This document shows, one piece after another, positions 7,501 to 15,919 of a DNA stretch of 64,000 bases; position 1 is the first letter of the stretch, and the number at the start of each line of letters is the position of its first letter. Location of the stretch: contig LS999826.1 of the NCBI GenBank assembly GCA_900537185.1, forward strand, positions 372,001 through 436,000, in the 5' to 3' direction. The translations under genes were made by a program, and so were the position numbers. A model generated the notes under the pieces. It did no database searches, was not told the DNA's origin, and saw nothing but the letters and a program-made list of their open reading frames with translations. The DNA comes from Cytophagales bacterium Alg240-R148 (lineage in GTDB: Bacteria; Bacteroidota; Bacteroidia; Cytophagales; Cyclobacteriaceae).

Positions 7501-10233
7501 TTGGTGGGAATTGAACTTGAAAATATTCATGGTTTCGAACAACAAACTACTCGGAAGAAGTCCACAGTAGGTTGGACAGGCCTGTCTGCTTCATTTTTTG
7601 TTCTGTTTTTTTTGTTACCTGGGTATTTGTTATCTCAAAACCATAAAATAGAGCAATTAAAGCAAGCGTTTGAGGTTGAAACAGATAAAAAAAAGGTTGA
7701 TACAGCAAATGAGTTGGCAGGAGCTTTGTACTCCTATGATTTCGAAGCTGGTTTTTATTATGCCACATATGCCTTGGAGCTGTCTCAGCAAATAGATTAT
7801 ACCCTTGGGAAGGCGATGGCCCAAACCTCCATCGGTACTTATTATTTCTATAAAGGAGAAATAACTGAATCTAGGCGGTCATACCAACGGGCCTTAATAG
7901 ATTCTAACGAAATAAAGAGCGACCCTTTTGTTGCTAAAATTTATTTAAGACTCACCATACTTTTTCGCCAACAAGCCACTTTTGATTCTGCTCAGTATTT
8001 CCTTAAGAAAGCTGCCGCATTTTTGCCTAAAGATAAGGAAAACAAGCTTCATGGTGGTTTTTATGCTACATCGGGTATACTAAAAAACTTAATGGGCCAG
8101 CGCGAAGATGCTATTTCCGAATTGAAAACAGCGATTAGGATCAGAACGGCCATGGCCGACACTGTCCGTTTGTCTGATACTTACCGAAATCTCGGGTTGG
8201 TTTACACAGACCTCGCTCAATTTGATTCTGCAGAAAATTGTTTTAGAATATCCGAACAGTTGATTGCAAAAATACAAGATCCTGAAGTAGTGATGCTTTT
8301 GTATTTGAGCAAAGGAGAACTGTATTATCTTAAGGGAGATATAGAAGCTGCAATTCAGCATTATAACAGTGCATTTGAGATGTTAAAACAAAATACCTAC
8401 CGAAGGTATTATGCCAGATTGTTGTATAAAATTGGTGAGTTGTATGCGAACCAATCCGATTATAGTACAGCTTTTTTGTATCTGTTCGATGCAGTGAAGG
8501 AATTTGAGAAAATTAATTCAAAGCAAAATTTAGCAAAAGCATATACCCAAATTGGGTGGTGTTACAATTTTCAAAACAACTACCAGTTGTCTATTGAGCA
8601 TGCCAAAAAATCATTGCGCATTGCTTCAGCCTTGGAAGATTGGGCGAGTTATGCGCGCAACCAGGATTTGATTGGGAACTCCTTGCTTCACTTAGGGCAG
8701 TCCCAAAGAGCTATGGCATATTTGGATTCGGCAATTTTGCTCAACAACAAGAATCAAATATGGAGAGGCGTGTCTTTTTCTTTGTACAACAAGGCCTTGG
8801 TTCATATTCAGTTGGAAGAACCCGAAGCTGCATTGGAAGTGCTCCACCAATCCATTGAATTAAGCCGGGCCAAAGGGCATACCCATGTGCTAGTACTTGC
8901 AAGCAACGAAATTGGGCACCTTTATTTGGTCAATGGAGATTATACCCAAGCCCTGACCCATTTAACAGAAGCCCAACGCCTTGCCAAACAACTACCGCTT
9001 CCAACCCAACTTTTAGTGAATTACAGATATTTTATTGATTGGAGTGAGCAAAAGAACAATGCAGAGGATAAAATAAAGTATTTAAACCGGTACATAGAAT
9101 TAAAGGATTCTTTGGATTTGAATAATTCAAGGAGCAGAATAACAGAAGCGGATGCCCTGTACCAACTTCAAATCAAAGCAGATGAAATCCAATCTATACT
9201 CGATGAAAATGCTGTTCAAAAAGAAAAAATTGGTGTTCAAAACAAACAAATAGGAGAGCAACAGACAATGTTACTGGTGGTTGGGGTATGTTTATTTGTG
9301 GTGATAATTTTATTGGTAAACAATTTTTTGTTGTTAAAAGCAAGAAACAAATCTAGGGAAAAGCTTAAAGCTCAAAATAAAAGTATCCAAGAAAAAACGG
9401 AGGAAATTCAAACACAATCAGAGGAGTTGCAGGAGGCCAACGAGTACCTGGAAGCGCTCAATGAGCAACTATCTTCTAAAAATAAAAAAGTTGAAAAACA
9501 AAAACAGAAAATCAAAGAGACCAACGACAATTTAGAATTAGAGGTTAAAATAAGAACCAATCAATTAAGTACAGCTTATAATGAACTTGAAACCTTTTTT
9601 TATAGCTCTTCTCATGATTTCAGAAGACCATTAACTACTTATTTGGGGTTGGTAGAAATTGCTAAAATTTCTGTCACAGATGCCAACGCATTAAACTTAT
9701 TTGAAAAGGTTAAGGAAACAACATTGGGGTTGGATAGAATGCTGATGAAATTACAATCCATAAGTGACATTAGTTACGTAGAACAAGTGGAGGTGTTCAA
9801 CAGCCAGGACTATATAAAAGAAGTAATGGTTCAGTTGGATGCGCTGCTTAAGGCAAAGAATATCCGGATAGACATTGCAGCCGTACCAATGGAAGTCAAA
9901 GCCAAATTGGGTTTGCTGAAAATTGTATTGTTCAACCTAGTAGAGAATTCTATAAATTTTTGTGCTGGTGATGGGCCATCCATACGAATCGATTTTTATA
10001 AAAAATCTGAATTTTTATATCTGATTGTACAGGACAACGGGCAGGGCATTGCCGAAGGCATACGAGAACTCGTGTTTGGTATGTATTATAGAGGCAATGA
10101 AAATTCACATGGCAATGGTTTAGGGCTTTATATTGTTAAGAAATCGGTAGATAGGTTGGAGGGGACCATACATTTTGATAGTGTCGAAAAGGTGCAAACG
10201 ACATTTGAAGTGAAAATTCCTGCTATTCCATAA
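7501..10233 (+). CDS. TPR-containing membrane histidine kinase
   Basis: This 910-residue protein starts at TTG 7501 or GTG 7504; an in-frame TAA lies immediately upstream and no ATG occurs before the signal sequence, so a non-ATG start is forced. A signal or anchor segment (about 31-46) precedes roughly ten TPR-like helical repeats (50-520). A transmembrane helix at about 590-613 leads into a long coiled coil and a kinase core with H-box SSSHDFRRP (His705), N-box FNLVENSINF, G1 DNGQGIAEG and G2 GNGLGLYIVKK. TPR sensor kinases of this build are common in Bacteroidota. The signal and partner regulator are unknown. Confidence 0.88.
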   Translation: MVGIELENIHGFEQQTTRKKSTVGWTGLSASFFVLFFLLPGYLLSQNHKIEQLKQAFEVETDKKKVDTANELAGALYSYDFEAGFYYATYALELSQQIDYTLGKAMAQTSIGTYYFYKGEITESRRSYQRALIDSNEIKSDPFVAKIYLRLTILFRQQATFDSAQYFLKKAAAFLPKDKENKLHGGFYATSGILKNLMGQREDAISELKTAIRIRTAMADTVRLSDTYRNLGLVYTDLAQFDSAENCFRISEQLIAKIQDPEVVMLLYLSKGELYYLKGDIEAAIQHYNSAFEMLKQNTYRRYYARLLYKIGELYANQSDYSTAFLYLFDAVKEFEKINSKQNLAKAYTQIGWCYNFQNNYQLSIEHAKKSLRIASALEDWASYARNQDLIGNSLLHLGQSQRAMAYLDSAILLNNKNQIWRGVSFSLYNKALVHIQLEEPEAALEVLHQSIELSRAKGHTHVLVLASNEIGHLYLVNGDYTQALTHLTEAQRLAKQLPLPTQLLVNYRYFIDWSEQKNNAEDKIKYLNRYIELKDSLDLNNSRSRITEADALYQLQIKADEIQSILDENAVQKEKIGVQNKQIGEQQTMLLVVGVCLFVVIILLVNNFLLLKARNKSREKLKAQNKSIQEKTEEIQTQSEELQEANEYLEALNEQLSSKNKKVEKQKQKIKETNDNLELEVKIRTNQLSTAYNELETFFYSSSHDFRRPLTTYLGLVEIAKISVTDANALNLFEKVKETTLGLDRMLMKLQSISDISYVEQVEVFNSQDYIKEVMVQLDALLKAKNIRIDIAAVPMEVKAKLGLLKIVLFNLVENSINFCAGDGPSIRIDFYKKSEFLYLIVQDNGQGIAEGIRELVFGMYYRGNENSHGNGLGLYIVKKSVDRLEGTIHFDSVEKVQTTFEVKIPAIP

Positions 10234-10459
10234 TAACTTTGGTGCTGTCTGATAAAGCGTTGTATGGCATTTGCTGTGAAGAATAACCAGCCCTATTCTA
10301 TTTGCCCTAGCACTGGTATAGCACCAAACCTATTCATTTTTAAAAAATTCTTAGAAACTGCAAGTTGTTTTGCGCTATGAATCCATGTAAAATTATGTGA
10401 AATCTTTTTCTTTTACATGTAAGTAAAGTTCCAATAATGGAAAAATCCTATGGGAAAAT
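10234..10459. other. gene-free spacer with two inverted repeats
   Basis: Between the kinase stop and the palindrome at 10460 there is no convincing gene. Two perfect 9-bp inverted repeats stand out: TTTGGTGCT at 10238-10246 pairing with AGCACCAAA at 10320-10328, and CATGTAAAA at 10384-10392 pairing with TTTTACATG at 10411-10419. Neither is followed by a clean T-run, so they are not obvious terminators. Confidence 0.4.
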
Positions 10460-10474
10460 GTCCCGATTTGGGAC
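10460..10474 (+). promoter_or_regulatory. GTCCC-N5-GGGAC palindrome with downstream sigma-54-like promoter (copy 1)
   Basis: GTCCCGATTTGGGAC is a perfect 5-5-5 palindrome. TGGCAC begins at 10528, 54 bases after the palindrome, and TTACA follows at the -12 distance, close to the sigma-54 consensus TGGCAC-N5-TTGCA. The start codon of the TerB-like gene follows at 10572. The same arrangement recurs at 15814, 16541, 19156 and 23375. Assignment to sigma-54 is inferred from geometry and consensus. Confidence 0.7.
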
Positions 10475-10571
10475 TTGCATTGGTCGTAATGTGCGCTTGA
10501 GGCTTTTTTAAGGTGATTTTTCGTTTTTGGCACATTTTTTACATTGTTGTAAGTGTTACTGATTAAACCTG

Positions 10572-10979
10572 ATGACAATGGAACGAATATCAATTATTGC
10601 CCGAATTTATTATTTAGTGGTTTTAGCAGATGGCCACTTGGACGAAAAAGAAATCGAAGCTGGTCGGAAAATGATGCAAATGGAAAACATTCCCCAAACC
10701 ATTTTCGAAAGAGAGCTAGCCAAATTAGAAAATTTGGAACACGATGAAGTTTACGATACTTGTTTGGAAGGGCTAAAGCTTTTTTCAGAGGAGGAGCAAG
10801 TAAAAATAATTGCCTGGATGACAATTATCGCCAATTCTGATGGTTTTATGGACAACGATGAATGGCATTTGATATTCACTATTTACCACAAATTCTTAAA
10901 CCTGGCGAACCAGCCAATTATGGAGATGCAAAAAGAGATTAAAGAGTCTTTGAAATCTCAATTTGACCATGCCGCTTGA
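10572..10979 (+). CDS. TerB-like helical protein, 135 aa
   Basis: The 135-residue acidic, all-helical cytosolic protein resembles the TerB/TerB-like fold. It has two related halves, each with an acidic EF-hand-like segment: ADGHLDEKEIEAG near residue 17 and NSDGFMDNDEWHL near residue 86. Such domains occur in tellurite-resistance and stress-response proteins and may bind metal; the exact role is unknown. Two ATGs lie at the start (codons 1 and 3). It stands alone, converges on the oxidoreductase gene after 13 bases, and carries the same upstream palindrome and TGGCAC element as the four Hpt-like genes, which suggests a shared regulator. Confidence 0.68.
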   Translation: MTMERISIIARIYYLVVLADGHLDEKEIEAGRKMMQMENIPQTIFERELAKLENLEHDEVYDTCLEGLKLFSEEEQVKIIAWMTIIANSDGFMDNDEWHLIFTIYHKFLNLANQPIMEMQKEIKESLKSQFDHAA

Positions 10980-10992
10980 AGGCCAATCAACC

Positions 10993-12033
10993 TTAAAATG
11001 TAACCGATATGGTAGTTTTTAATTTATTACTTTCAATGGCCGACTCAATTACCTTAATAACATTAATGGCATCCGTAGTTGTGATGACCAGTGGTTCCTT
11101 CAGAACGATCGCGTTAAACAAGTTGTTGAAATAGTCCATGTAATTGCCGGCTTGTGACCGGACTTTCCTTTCTGCTTTGTCGTTGAACAGCAAACCCCAG
11201 TCTTTTGGATGCTCTTCTCCCCAATTGTCTTTTAGCGGAGATGCCTTTTCTATGAGTTGGGCCTCTTGAACATCATTACCAAATTTTTTAAAGTTGGCTT
11301 TGTCCCCTTTTATAAAGTACCGCGGTGTAGGGTCCTTTTCTAACATACCCGCTGAAAGGGTGGCTTGCATGTTTGGGTAAATCAAAATGAGTTTAAAAAA
11401 ATCTATTACGGTGCCTTCTTTTCTTTGAATTTCTAGAGTTGCCTTTATTTTATCAGGGGTACCAAACAAAGACAATGCTTCATCAATTAAATGGGCGCCC
11501 AAATCGTATAAGATTCCTGCCCCAGGGTGTGGTGCCTCCTTCCATTTTTTTGGTCCTATGGTGGGCCGGTATCGGTCGAACCTACTTTCAAAGCTGGAGA
11601 TAGCACCCAATTCTTGGTTCTTTATTATGGCTTGCAAGGTTTTGTACCCACTGTCAAAACGCCTGTTGTGGTAAGTGGCCACTACCAATCCATTTTTTTG
11701 GCCCAATTGGGTGAGTTGTATGGCTTCTTTTGCGGTTGGGGTTATGGGTTTTTCAATTAGTACATGTTTGCCGTGTTGCAAAGCCATGCGTGCCATGTCA
11801 AAATGCATGTAGTTAGGCGTGTTGATTACCACCAGGTCAATGGTTTTGTCTTTTAAGATGGCATCGTAGGATCTAACAATGGTTGATTTTGGTAGCTGTT
11901 CAGAAGAGAGGTTTTTACTTCTTTCCAAAACTTTTACAATATCAAAACCTGGGTGGGCCAATAAAAATGGGGCATGAAAAACCGCTCCAGACATTCCAAA
12001 TGAGGACAGGGCAGTTCTAATTATTTTATCCAT
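10993..12033 (-). CDS. Gfo/Idh/MocA family NAD(P)-dependent oxidoreductase
   Basis: The start at 12033 (MDKIIRTALSSFGMSG) is preferred to an ATG five codons upstream, giving 346 residues. The N-terminal Rossmann domain carries SSFGMSGAVFHAP, a glycine-motif variant typical of the YdgJ-like branch. EKPITPT (near residue 95) holds the catalytic-type lysine, and a GAGILYDLGAHLID block marks the C-terminal alpha/beta domain. Members oxidise or reduce sugars, inositols or related polyols. The substrate is not predictable and no sugar operon surrounds it. It diverges from the rhodanese gene. Confidence 0.85.
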   Translation of the reverse strand: MDKIIRTALSSFGMSGAVFHAPFLLAHPGFDIVKVLERSKNLSSEQLPKSTIVRSYDAILKDKTIDLVVINTPNYMHFDMARMALQHGKHVLIEKPITPTAKEAIQLTQLGQKNGLVVATYHNRRFDSGYKTLQAIIKNQELGAISSFESRFDRYRPTIGPKKWKEAPHPGAGILYDLGAHLIDEALSLFGTPDKIKATLEIQRKEGTVIDFFKLILIYPNMQATLSAGMLEKDPTPRYFIKGDKANFKKFGNDVQEAQLIEKASPLKDNWGEEHPKDWGLLFNDKAERKVRSQAGNYMDYFNNLFNAIVLKEPLVITTTDAINVIKVIESAIESNKLKTTISVTF

Positions 12034-12087
12034 TGCGCAATATAACATTGTGTGACAATTGTTACAGGAAACCTATTAATATTCTAC

Positions 12088-12095
12088 TAACTTTG
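12088..12095 (+). promoter_or_regulatory. TAnnTTTG -7 promoter element for the rhodanese gene
   Basis: TAACTTTG matches the Bacteroidota -7 consensus TAnnTTTG exactly and lies 17 bases before the ATG at 12113. The nearest upstream TTG is about 26 bases away, longer than the usual spacing, so the -33 part is uncertain. Confidence 0.4.
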
Positions 12096-12112
12096 AGTAA
12101 AAAAAAAGAGTT

Positions 12113-12427
12113 ATGGGGTTGTTTTCATTTTTAAATTTTGGAAAGAAAAACGAGAAGATATTATTGTTAATCGAGTCAGGGGGGATGGTTCTTGATGTTC
12201 GAACAAAAGAAGAATTTGTGCAAGGACATGTAAAAGGCGCAGTTAATATATCCCTCAACGAATTACCTGGGCAACTTTCCAAGCTCAAGAAAAAAAACAG
12301 AGCCATTGTAACCTGTTGTGCTTCTGGAATGAGAAGTGCAAGTGCCCAACGTATGTTAGTTTCCAACGGGATCGAGGCTGTTAACGGTGGTAGTTGGTAT
12401 AAAGTGGACAATTTGCTGAGAAAATAA
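12113..12427 (+). CDS. single-domain rhodanese-like protein
   Basis: This 104-residue cytosolic protein is one rhodanese domain: VLDVRTKEEFVQGHVKGA at residues 27-44, and the active loop CCASGMRS near residue 66 with the sulfur-carrying cysteine. Small rhodaneses move sulfane sulfur or act in sulfur and redox handling. A run of hydrophobic residues near the N-terminus is too short for a membrane span. The stop is 67 bases before the TonB receptor start, with a palindromic operator in between, so the receptor is probably controlled separately. Confidence 0.85.
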   Translation: MGLFSFLNFGKKNEKILLLIESGGMVLDVRTKEEFVQGHVKGAVNISLNELPGQLSKLKKKNRAIVTCCASGMRSASAQRMLVSNGIEAVNGGSWYKVDNLLRK

Positions 12428-12445
12428 AATACCATAGGCCTACAA

Positions 12446-12460
12446 TGCAACATTGTTGCA
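12446..12460 (+). promoter_or_regulatory. TGCAAC-N3-GTTGCA operator upstream of TonB receptor
   Basis: TGCAACATTGTTGCA is a perfect 6-3-6 palindrome, nine bases upstream of a TATATTTG -7 element at 12469-12476, so a bound repressor would cover the promoter. The same palindrome occurs twice before the lipoprotein gene at 14964. Its size and form fit a Fur-family site, possibly Zur; the regulator is inferred. Confidence 0.65.
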
Positions 12461-12494
12461 GTTTTGTTTATATTTGTTTTTTAAGAAAATAGAA

Positions 12495-14891
12495 ATGAAC
12501 AAACTATTATTTTTTCTACTGATTTCTTCAGTGCCTTGGATGGCGCTGGCCCAAAGCAATACTTGTGATGTGAAGGTTTCAGGAGAAGTGGTGGATGCTG
12601 TTTCTAAAGAGCCAGTGGCCTATGCAACAATCCAGGTAGTAGGAAGTAGTGTGGGAGTTCTAACCGATGAATTTGGTTATTTTGAATTAGATGGGCTGTG
12701 TGATCAAGAAATAGATTTGAAGATAGCACACTTAGGTTATAAGTCTTTGGTACACCACCACGACCCAGACCACCACCACCATATTGTACATTTATCACCA
12801 GAGTCGCTTCAATTGCAAGGAGTGGTCATTGAGGAAGTAAAAAAAAGTGCAGGATTAACATCTGGTGTTTCCAAATCCATTTCTGCTAAAGAGTTGGACG
12901 CGTACTTAGGAGGGAATTTGGGAGATGCCCTGACTACGGTTTCCGGTGTTAATGCCGTAAGCAATGGTCAGAATATTGTTAAACCAGTTGTGCATGGGCT
13001 TCATACCAATAGGGTATTGATCATTAACAATGAACTCAGACATGAATTTCAAAATTGGGGTGACGGACATGCCGCTGAAATAGAGCTTTCGGCAGTGGAT
13101 AGAATTGAAGTTGTTAAGGGTGCTGCAACAGTTCGCTATGGGTCAGAGGCTTTGGGAGGGGTAGTAAAGCTGTCGGATGCCCCACTCAATCTACATTCAG
13201 GGTTCAATGGACAGGCCGTAATGAGTGGTAGGAGCAACGGTAGAGCAGCACATGCAGCATTCAATTTGCAATACGGTTTTGATGCGGTTAGCTTGGCAGT
13301 GCATGCGGGTACCACCAAACAAGGAGATCTTACTGCTGCCGATTACCAATTAACAAATACGGGCAAACAATCGTGGGAAGCAGGATTGAATGCCAGGTTT
13401 CATAAAGGTGTCTCGGATTTTACTTTAGGATTGAGCCATGTGCAGCAAAAATTAGGCATTCTAAGGGGGTCTGTTGTAGGGAATTTAAATGATTTGGATA
13501 CTGCTATGCGCACAGAACCTCCATATTTCACAAAGGATTTCTCTTATGAAATAGGAACACCCTACCAAGAAGTTGCCCATTCGATGGCCAAATTAAAAGG
13601 CCTTTTTTTAAAAGGTGAACATGTGTTTGAAATTATCTATGGGTTGCAGCGCAATAGTAGAAAAGAATTTGATGTAAGGCGGGGTACCAACAACAGCTTG
13701 CCTTCTATTAATTTATTGTTGTACGCACAGAGTTTGTCTTTGGATTGGGAACACCCTAAGCTGGCAGCATGGAAGGGCAATGCTGGGTTGCAGATTAACT
13801 TTACAGATAACAACAATATCGCAGGTACCAATACAACTCCTTTTTTGCCAAATTATAACACTTTTAAAATTGGGGGGTATTGGATAGAAAGTGTTGCATT
13901 GACAGCCTCGACTATTGATCTTGGGCTTCGGTATGATTTTCAGAAAAGCGATGTTAGAGGAAGAGATTCCAGTAACGAGCCTTATTTTAATGAATTAAGG
14001 TTTGAAAACATCACCGCCACTGTAGGTTGGAATAAAGTTACGGACCACTTTAATATTAGTACCAATTTGGGATTGGCATGGAGAGCGCCAAATATGGCAG
14101 AGTTGTATAGTTTTGGCAAACACCAAGCAATTATACAATATGGTCTGTTGCGGTATGAGATAGATGAAAATGGCCAAATTAGTACTGGAAAAATACTGAC
14201 CAATGAAGATAAAAATGTAGGATCGGAACTGGGGTATAAGTGGGTAGGTAGTGTGGACCATCAAAAGAATAAGTCGCGCTTAAGTTTCACTTTGTATGCC
14301 AACTGGATAAAGAATTACATTTATAGCAGGCCTTATGGCATTACCCAAACCCAGCGCGGTGCCTTGCCCTATTATATTTATGAACAAACCAATGCTTTAT
14401 TAACGGGTTTTGATATTGATTGGTCTGTAAAGCACAACGCCAATTGGCAGTCAAAATTTTCAGGGGACTACGTCTATGCGCGCGATGTGAAAAATGACTC
14501 TTGGTTTGTTGGTATACCGCCTGCTGCTGTGAAATATGAGTTGCTTTATCAAAAAAAGAACGAAGGAAAAGTGGATTATTGGAGTGTTGGGCTGAGCCCA
14601 GGGTATATATTTTCTCAATACCAAGCGCCACAAGTAATTACCGTAGGAGAAATCATTGAATCGGAAGGGCAAATTCTTAATAGTGCAACAGGAGTATTTG
14701 ATTTTTTAGCAGCACCAGCAGGATATTTTTTGCTTCAGTTAAATGCCAAAGTAAATATCAAACAATTTCAGCTTGGTTTGGGAGTGTACAATGTTACGAA
14801 TGCGAAATACCGTTCCTACACCAATACCATGCGTTATTTTGCCGATGAAAAGGGTTTTGACCTTTCTTTGGATTTAAAATATAATTTTTAA
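12495..14891 (+). CDS. TonB-dependent outer-membrane receptor with carboxypeptidase-like N-terminal domain
   Basis: ATG 12495 (MNKLLFFLLISS) opens a clear signal peptide; the 14 upstream codons are rejected. The 798-residue protein has a carboxypeptidase D regulatory-like domain (about 20-105), then a plug with LITNN/RIEVVKGAATVRYGSEALGG (a classic plug segment), then a 22-strand-type beta barrel ending in an aromatic residue (DLKYNF). A histidine-rich stretch HHHDPDHHHH at residues 87-96 suggests binding of zinc, copper or another metal. It probably imports a metal or metal complex. A palindromic operator before it matches those of the following lipoprotein gene, 72 bases downstream, so the pair is probably co-regulated. 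Confidence 0.88.
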   Translation: MNKLLFFLLISSVPWMALAQSNTCDVKVSGEVVDAVSKEPVAYATIQVVGSSVGVLTDEFGYFELDGLCDQEIDLKIAHLGYKSLVHHHDPDHHHHIVHLSPESLQLQGVVIEEVKKSAGLTSGVSKSISAKELDAYLGGNLGDALTTVSGVNAVSNGQNIVKPVVHGLHTNRVLIINNELRHEFQNWGDGHAAEIELSAVDRIEVVKGAATVRYGSEALGGVVKLSDAPLNLHSGFNGQAVMSGRSNGRAAHAAFNLQYGFDAVSLAVHAGTTKQGDLTAADYQLTNTGKQSWEAGLNARFHKGVSDFTLGLSHVQQKLGILRGSVVGNLNDLDTAMRTEPPYFTKDFSYEIGTPYQEVAHSMAKLKGLFLKGEHVFEIIYGLQRNSRKEFDVRRGTNNSLPSINLLLYAQSLSLDWEHPKLAAWKGNAGLQINFTDNNNIAGTNTTPFLPNYNTFKIGGYWIESVALTASTIDLGLRYDFQKSDVRGRDSSNEPYFNELRFENITATVGWNKVTDHFNISTNLGLAWRAPNMAELYSFGKHQAIIQYGLLRYEIDENGQISTGKILTNEDKNVGSELGYKWVGSVDHQKNKSRLSFTLYANWIKNYIYSRPYGITQTQRGALPYYIYEQTNALLTGFDIDWSVKHNANWQSKFSGDYVYARDVKNDSWFVGIPPAAVKYELLYQKKNEGKVDYWSVGLSPGYIFSQYQAPQVITVGEIIESEGQILNSATGVFDFLAAPAGYFLLQLNAKVNIKQFQLGLGVYNVTNAKYRSYTNTMRYFADEKGFDLSLDLKYNF

Positions 14892-14903
14892 CGAAAAAGC
14901 TTT

Positions 14904-14918
14904 TGCAACTAAGTTGCA
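14904..14918 (+). promoter_or_regulatory. TGCAAC-N3-GTTGCA operator upstream of lipoprotein gene (site 1)
   Basis: TGCAACTAAGTTGCA, a perfect 6-3-6 palindrome. It lies just upstream of a TATATTTG -7 element at 14924-14931. Confidence 0.65.
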
Positions 14919-14929
14919 TTAGTTATATT

Positions 14930-14944
14930 TGCAACAGTGTTGCA
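14930..14944 (+). promoter_or_regulatory. TGCAAC-N3-GTTGCA operator upstream of lipoprotein gene (site 2)
   Basis: TGCAACAGTGTTGCA, a second perfect palindrome 26 bases centre to centre from site 1. The two sites flank and overlap the TATATTTG promoter element, a layout suited to repression. Confidence 0.65.
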
Positions 14945-14963
14945 TAACTTTAAATTTTACAAA

Positions 14964-15539
14964 ATGAAAACGAAACTATTAGCAGGTTTATTTTTTTTAA
15001 TTCTGTTTACTGCCTGTAAGGACGATGACATCCCTGAGCCAGAAAACGATGAAGAAATAATTGATTACGTATCTTTGACTTTTACACCAAAAAGCGGTGG
15101 TGTGCCAATTATTGCTACTGCCATTGACCCGGACGGCGAAGGAGTGAAAGATTTTGAGTTCACCGATATTAAGTTGAACGAAGCCACGGAATATCAGTTG
15201 TCTATTGACCTTAGGAATACTGCCACCAATGAAGATATAGGGGATGAAATTAGAGAAGAGGCCGATGAGCATATGTTTTTCTTTGGTTTCGGACAGGATA
15301 TTTTCACGTCTCCAACTGGAAATGGAAATATTGACAGCCGCCAAGACGATGTGAATTATGATGATGAAGATTCAGGTGGTCTTCCATTGGGCTTAAAAAC
15401 CTCTTGGACCACTGGTGGTGTTGATACTGAAAAGTTCAGGGTAGTGCTCAAGCACCAGCCTGGTGTGAAAACTGCTACATCTGATGTTTCAGTTGGTTCT
15501 ACAGACTTGGATTTAGAATGGAATATTATTATTCAATAA
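14964..15539 (+). CDS. putative metal-responsive lipoprotein
   Basis: ATG 14964 is chosen because it starts a lipoprotein signal (LILFTACKDD, lipidated Cys18); upstream codons overlap the operator. The mature part (about 173 residues) is very acidic with many Asp/Glu and no membrane segment. I recognise no catalytic motif. Its place after the TonB receptor and its two copies of the same operator suggest a surface or periplasmic partner that captures or hands over the receptor's ligand, possibly a metal. A terminator hairpin follows at 15582. Confidence 0.72.
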   Translation: MKTKLLAGLFFLILFTACKDDDIPEPENDEEIIDYVSLTFTPKSGGVPIIATAIDPDGEGVKDFEFTDIKLNEATEYQLSIDLRNTATNEDIGDEIREEADEHMFFFGFGQDIFTSPTGNGNIDSRQDDVNYDDEDSGGLPLGLKTSWTTGGVDTEKFRVVLKHQPGVKTATSDVSVGSTDLDLEWNIIIQ

Positions 15540-15581
15540 TTAAAGAGAAACACAATTAATATGTGTTAATATAGGTTATGA

Positions 15582-15617
15582 AACCCGAGATCTGTTTTAG
15601 ATTTCGGGTTTTTTTTT
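15582..15617 (+). terminator. rho-independent terminator after lipoprotein gene
   Basis: Inverted repeat AACCCGA...TCGGGTT, with inner pairing ATCT/AGAT, followed by a run of T. Confidence 0.8.
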
Positions 15618-15813
15618 ATTTTTATTACATCCCACCCTTTTTTCCCCTTCGCTGGAGGATTCCCACGTAATGTTTATTCAAGATCTGGATTTATTAAACT
15701 CTTAAAGCTGCTTCCATTGGCCTAAAAGGCTGCTGTGTCCTTAAAAATAACAGTGCTTTTTGGTGCATTTTTATGTCTTTTTGTCCCAAACTCAGTGTTT
15801 ATTTGGGAATATT
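15618..15813. other. gene-free spacer before Hpt-like copy A
   Basis: No gene is visible. An extra half-site GTCCC at 15783-15787 and a GGGAA at 15805-15809 lie just upstream of the palindrome at 15814 and may extend its binding region. Confidence 0.4.
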
Positions 15814-15828
15814 TTCCCATATGGGGAC
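15814..15828 (+). promoter_or_regulatory. GTCCC-N5-GGGAC-type palindrome with sigma-54-like promoter (copy 2)
   Basis: TTCCCATATGGGGAC matches the palindrome with one mismatch. TGGTAC begins at 15881, 53 bases after it, TGGCA follows 12 bases later at 15893, and the start codon is at 15920. The spacing matches copies 3 and 4 exactly. Confidence 0.68.
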
Positions 15829-15919
15829 GTTCTAGATTTTGAAATCGCCTTTTTTTGTTGAATTTGGCCTGTTTTATGTTTGGTACGTTTTGTGGCATAT
15901 AGTAATCAAAATAAACTAC

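Noticed and set aside
12076-12453. 125-codon frame opposite the rhodanese gene
   Set aside because: The rhodanese motifs are clear on the plus strand; this frame has no features.
15839-15919. 27 extra N-terminal codons for Hpt-like paralogue A
   Set aside because: They begin at TTG, cover the promoter elements and do not align with the other three paralogues.
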